From Saccharopolyspora kobensis (GTDB lineage: Bacteria; Actinomycetota; Actinomycetes; Mycobacteriales; Pseudonocardiaceae), in contig NZ_FNVB01000009.1 of the NCBI RefSeq assembly GCF_900108315.1, forward strand, positions 62,001-126,000: DNA of 64,000 bases, in the 5' to 3' direction. The position numbers and the translations under genes are program-made. How positions within the stretch are numbered: position 1 is the first letter of the stretch; every line of letters starts with the position of its first letter. The notes under the pieces are model-generated. The model was not told the origin of the DNA. It searched no databases and worked only from the letters and a program-made list of their open reading frames with translations. Below are positions 61,994-64,000 of the stretch, in pieces.

Positions 61994-62776
61994 TCAGAGC
62001 AGGTCGAAGCTCTGGAAGTTCTGGAACATCTCGTAGGTCGACGACGTGGTGCCGACCGCGCCGGAGCGCCGCGCCTGCTCGCCGTACTGCTGCTGCAGCT
62101 GCTGGCTGCTGAACACGATCACCGGCGTGTCCACGCCGAGGTCGCGGAGCTCGCGCAGCAGCGCGAGCCCGGCGTCCGGCCGCCACCTGCCGTTCTCCTG
62201 CCTGCCCATGTCCTCCACGATCAGCCGGTAGGGGCGCTGCGAGAGCTCGGCCAGCGCCGCGTCGGTGGTCGTGACCATGGTGACCCGCACCCCGTTGTCC
62301 CGGAGCTGCTCGGCCAGGATCGCGTGCGCCTGCGGCTTCTCGGCGACCCAGAGCACGGCGAACGGTTCCGGGCCGACCGGTTCCCGCACCGCGGGCAGCT
62401 CGCCGTGGCCGTCGCCGTTGCCGGACGGCACCCGGTCGGGCGGCTCGCCGTTGCCGTCGACGGGGAAGTCCGGGCCGTCGGGCAGGGCGGGCACCGGGAC
62501 GACCGCCTTGACCGGCGGCTCCGCGGCGCCGGCGCGGTCGCGCTCGGCCAGCTCCTTGCTGAGCGTGCTGAGCTGCCGCTGCAGGTCCTGGATCATCTCG
62601 TTCTGCTGGTCGTTGACCTGGTGCATGGTGAGCTTCTGCCCGCCGATCTCGAACTCCAGCTCGCGCTTCTCGGCGGTGCGCAGCACGCGCCCGATGGCGC
62701 GCCGGAACACGACGATCGCCAGCAGCGCGATCAGCGGCCACATCAGCTGGGCGACCGCGGTGATCAGCTCGGGCAT
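61994..62776 (-). CDS. Membrane-anchored coiled-coil protein with pseudo-receiver domain
   Basis: A 260-aa protein. Residues 5-25 are a membrane helix (VAQLMWPLIALLAIVVF); about 35-85 are a coiled coil (MHQVNDQQNEMIQDLQRQLSTLSKELAERD); a Pro/Gly linker follows; about 140-250 look like a response-regulator receiver (FAVLWVAEKPQAHAILAEQLRDNG, LIVEDMGR, TPVIVFSS) but the acidic pair and the conserved lysine are missing. It is probably a non-phosphorylated signalling or scaffold domain. ATG 62776 follows GGGTGGGAG. Confidence 0.65.
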   Translation of the reverse strand: MPELITAVAQLMWPLIALLAIVVFRRAIGRVLRTAEKRELEFEIGGQKLTMHQVNDQQNEMIQDLQRQLSTLSKELAERDRAGAAEPPVKAVVPVPALPDGPDFPVDGNGEPPDRVPSGNGDGHGELPAVREPVGPEPFAVLWVAEKPQAHAILAEQLRDNGVRVTMVTTTDAALAELSQRPYRLIVEDMGRQENGRWRPDAGLALLRELRDLGVDTPVIVFSSQQLQQQYGEQARRSGAVGTTSSTYEMFQNFQSFDLL

Positions 62777-62976
62777 CGCCGCTCCCACCCCTCGCGCACG
62801 CGGAGCACGGCCTGACGCTGTGCACCTGTCCGATCACCATGCGTGTCCGGGCGGTGACTTGCAAAGACCTGCGCCCCGAACCTCGCCCACCCGGGTGGTT
62901 GGCGTGGAGCCTCCGCCGAGGCCACAAGTGGTGAACGACCTCCCTCCCGACACGCCGCCGCGTGTCAGGACCGGAC

Positions 62977-63020
62977 GCAATTTCAATGGAAATCAGAGGT
63001 CCGATTTCCATTGAAATTGC
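62977..63020. repeat. 18-bp AT-rich inverted repeat
   Basis: GCAATTTCAATGGAAATC (62977-62994) and its exact complement (63003-63020) with an 8-nt loop. Its AT content contrasts strongly with the surroundings. It may be a terminator or a dispersed palindromic element. Confidence 0.7.
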
Positions 63021-63033
63021 GCCCAGGACGGAC

Positions 63034-63063
63034 GAAGGGCGCCTCCGGTCGGAGACGCCCTTC
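63034..63063 (-). terminator. Hairpin after pepN
   Basis: A 12-bp stem with one mismatch (63034-63046 with 63051-63063) and a 4-nt loop lies 19 bp past the pepN stop on the minus strand. Confidence 0.65.
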
Positions 63064-63081
63064 GCACATCACCGGATCGGG

Positions 63082-64000
63082 TCAGGAGCGGTCGAACTCC
63101 CGGGCCGCCAGGGCGCGGACGATGCCCGCGCGGCCTTCCGAGACCAGGCGGCGCAGCGCCGGAGCGTGCTCACCGGCCAGCCAGGCGTCCGCGGCCGAGA
63201 CCGTCTCGTCGGTCACCGCCCACGACGGGAACAGGCCGATCACCGTCGGCTGCGCGCGCTCGCTGGAGCGGCGCTGCCAGACCTCGTCGATCTCCGCGAA
63301 GTAGCGCTGCACGTAGGAGGCCAGCAGCTCGCGCTGGGCCGGGTGCTGGAAACCCGCGATGATCGCGTCGCTGACCGCGTTCGGCAGCTGGTCGTCGTGC
63401 ACCGCGCGCTGCCACGCCTTCTCCTTGGACTCCGGCGTCGGGATCAGCGCCCGCGCCCGCTCCGCACGGCGGCGGCCGGTCGCGGTCTGGTCCTGCTCCA
63501 GCTCCGCGTCGATCTCCGCCTCACCGGCCGCGCCGTGCGCGACCAGCGCCTGCAGCAGCGCCCAGCGCAGGTCGGTGTCGACGGTCAGGCCGGCCAGCGG
63601 GGCCGACCCGTCCAGCCAGCCGCGCAGCTCGGTCACCTGCTCGGCGGACAGCACCGAACCGGCCAGCGAGTTGACGAACGCCAGCTGGTGGTCCGAGCCG
63701 GGCTCGGCGGCGCGGGCCAGCTCGAAGAGGCGGGCGCTGAACCGGCGCCAGCCCTCCGCCTGCCACGACGGGTCCACGTAGGACGCGAGCGCGGTCTGGG
63801 TCTGCAGCAGGACCCGCTGCACCACGCCGATCTGGCTCTCCGCGCCGATGCCGCCCGCGGCGGAGGCGCCGAGCACCAGGGTGACGAAGTCGCGCGCCTT
63901 GAGCTCGGCCTCGCGGGTCATCTCCCACGCCGTGGACCAGCACAGCGCGCGCGGCAGCGACTCCTCGACGTCGCCGATCCGGTCGATCAGCGTCGCCAGC
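63082..64000 (-). CDS. pepN: Aminopeptidase N, C-terminal part (partial)
   Basis: About 306 residues of the C-terminal ERAP1_C-like helical domain of an M1 aminopeptidase, running off the window end on its 5' side. Recognisable blocks are WEMTREAELKARDFVTLVL and LLASYVQRYFAEIDEVWQRRSSERAQPTVIGLFP near the end. The zinc motif HEXXH lies outside the window. Its position beside the DUF5130/ctaJ/HNH/glbO block matches pepN (Rv2467) in mycobacteria. Confidence 0.85.
   Translation of the reverse strand, partial: LATLIDRIGDVEESLPRALCWSTAWEMTREAELKARDFVTLVLGASAAGGIGAESQIGVVQRVLLQTQTALASYVDPSWQAEGWRRFSARLFELARAAEPGSDHQLAFVNSLAGSVLSAEQVTELRGWLDGSAPLAGLTVDTDLRWALLQALVAHGAAGEAEIDAELEQDQTATGRRRAERARALIPTPESKEKAWQRAVHDDQLPNAVSDAIIAGFQHPAQRELLASYVQRYFAEIDEVWQRRSSERAQPTVIGLFPSWAVTDETVSAADAWLAGEHAPALRRLVSEGRAGIVRALAAREFDRS

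Larger units (their letters stand above)
62777..63081. other. Non-coding interval with two hairpins
   Basis: About 300 bp between the pseudo-receiver gene start and the pepN stop. The only structures seen are the 18-bp AT-rich inverted repeat at 62977-63020 and a second hairpin at 63034-63063, both downstream of pepN on the minus strand. Confidence 0.5.

Overview
The window is about 70% G+C chromosomal DNA from an actinomycete. Gene content points to Pseudonocardiaceae, in a Saccharopolyspora/Amycolatopsis-like setting: a group II truncated globin, a very large NAD-glutamate dehydrogenase, a CopD-CtaG fusion, EttA, and a glbO/HNH/ctaJ/DUF5130/pepN block known from mycobacteria. Several housekeeping genes appear to start leaderless, with a TAnnnT -10 box 6-7 nt before the start codon. 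The secondary-metabolite genes mostly carry Shine-Dalgarno sequences.

Left flank (1-1235): a RibD/DHFR-like protein and a PPOX-type flavin/F420 protein, convergent on a hairpin terminator.

Biosynthetic cluster (about 1786-29601): an aminoglycoside/aminocyclitol-type gene cluster. It holds a plausible set of enzymes for making and decorating 2-deoxystreptamine. These are a 2-deoxy-scyllo-inosose synthase-like cyclase (10025-11230), a DegT aminotransferase (18879-20150), a zinc alcohol dehydrogenase (13757-14758), one GT4 glycosyltransferase (14760-16025), a PIG-L deacetylase (28831-29601), a GMC 6'-dehydrogenase candidate (8412-10028), a class III aminotransferase (26583-27929) and an APH (27922-28767). 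Together these predict a neamine-like pseudodisaccharide. Added to this are four radical-SAM enzymes (one with a B12-binding domain), two SAM methyltransferases, a DAO-type flavoprotein, two paralogous ~600-aa proteins of unknown function with a FAD-like N-terminus, an orphan 298-aa protein, an AhpD-like protein, an MFS exporter and a CPA2 antiporter. The three small radical-SAM genes and the AhpD gene carry rare TTA codons, suggesting bldA-type control. No pathway regulator or 16S rRNA methylase was seen. The cluster ends just before a tRNA-Arg(TCT) gene (29690-29763).

Core region (30009-54111): a RibD-like protein, a lipoprotein, CopD-CtaG fusion, EttA, a 901-aa TPR/disordered protein, NAD-GDH, a thioesterase, hypotheticals, nitroreductase, a SigJ-like sigma factor, GNAT/TetR, ABM/MarR with palindromic operators, a sigma/YCII pair, a Pro/Thr-rich membrane protein and a DUF418-like membrane protein.

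Right flank (54207-64000): a catalytically dead GH13-like protein, glbO, an MscS channel, prolyl oligopeptidase, HNH nuclease, ctaJ, a DUF5130 protein, a membrane-anchored pseudo-receiver and the 3' part of pepN. Inside this otherwise conserved block sits an unusual minus-strand gene (60150-60782) encoding 23 copies of GVRIS in a mostly 8-residue repeat, with an AT-rich upstream region. The two items most worth following up are this repeat protein and the aminoglycoside cluster with its paired unknown flavoproteins and four radical-SAM enzymes.
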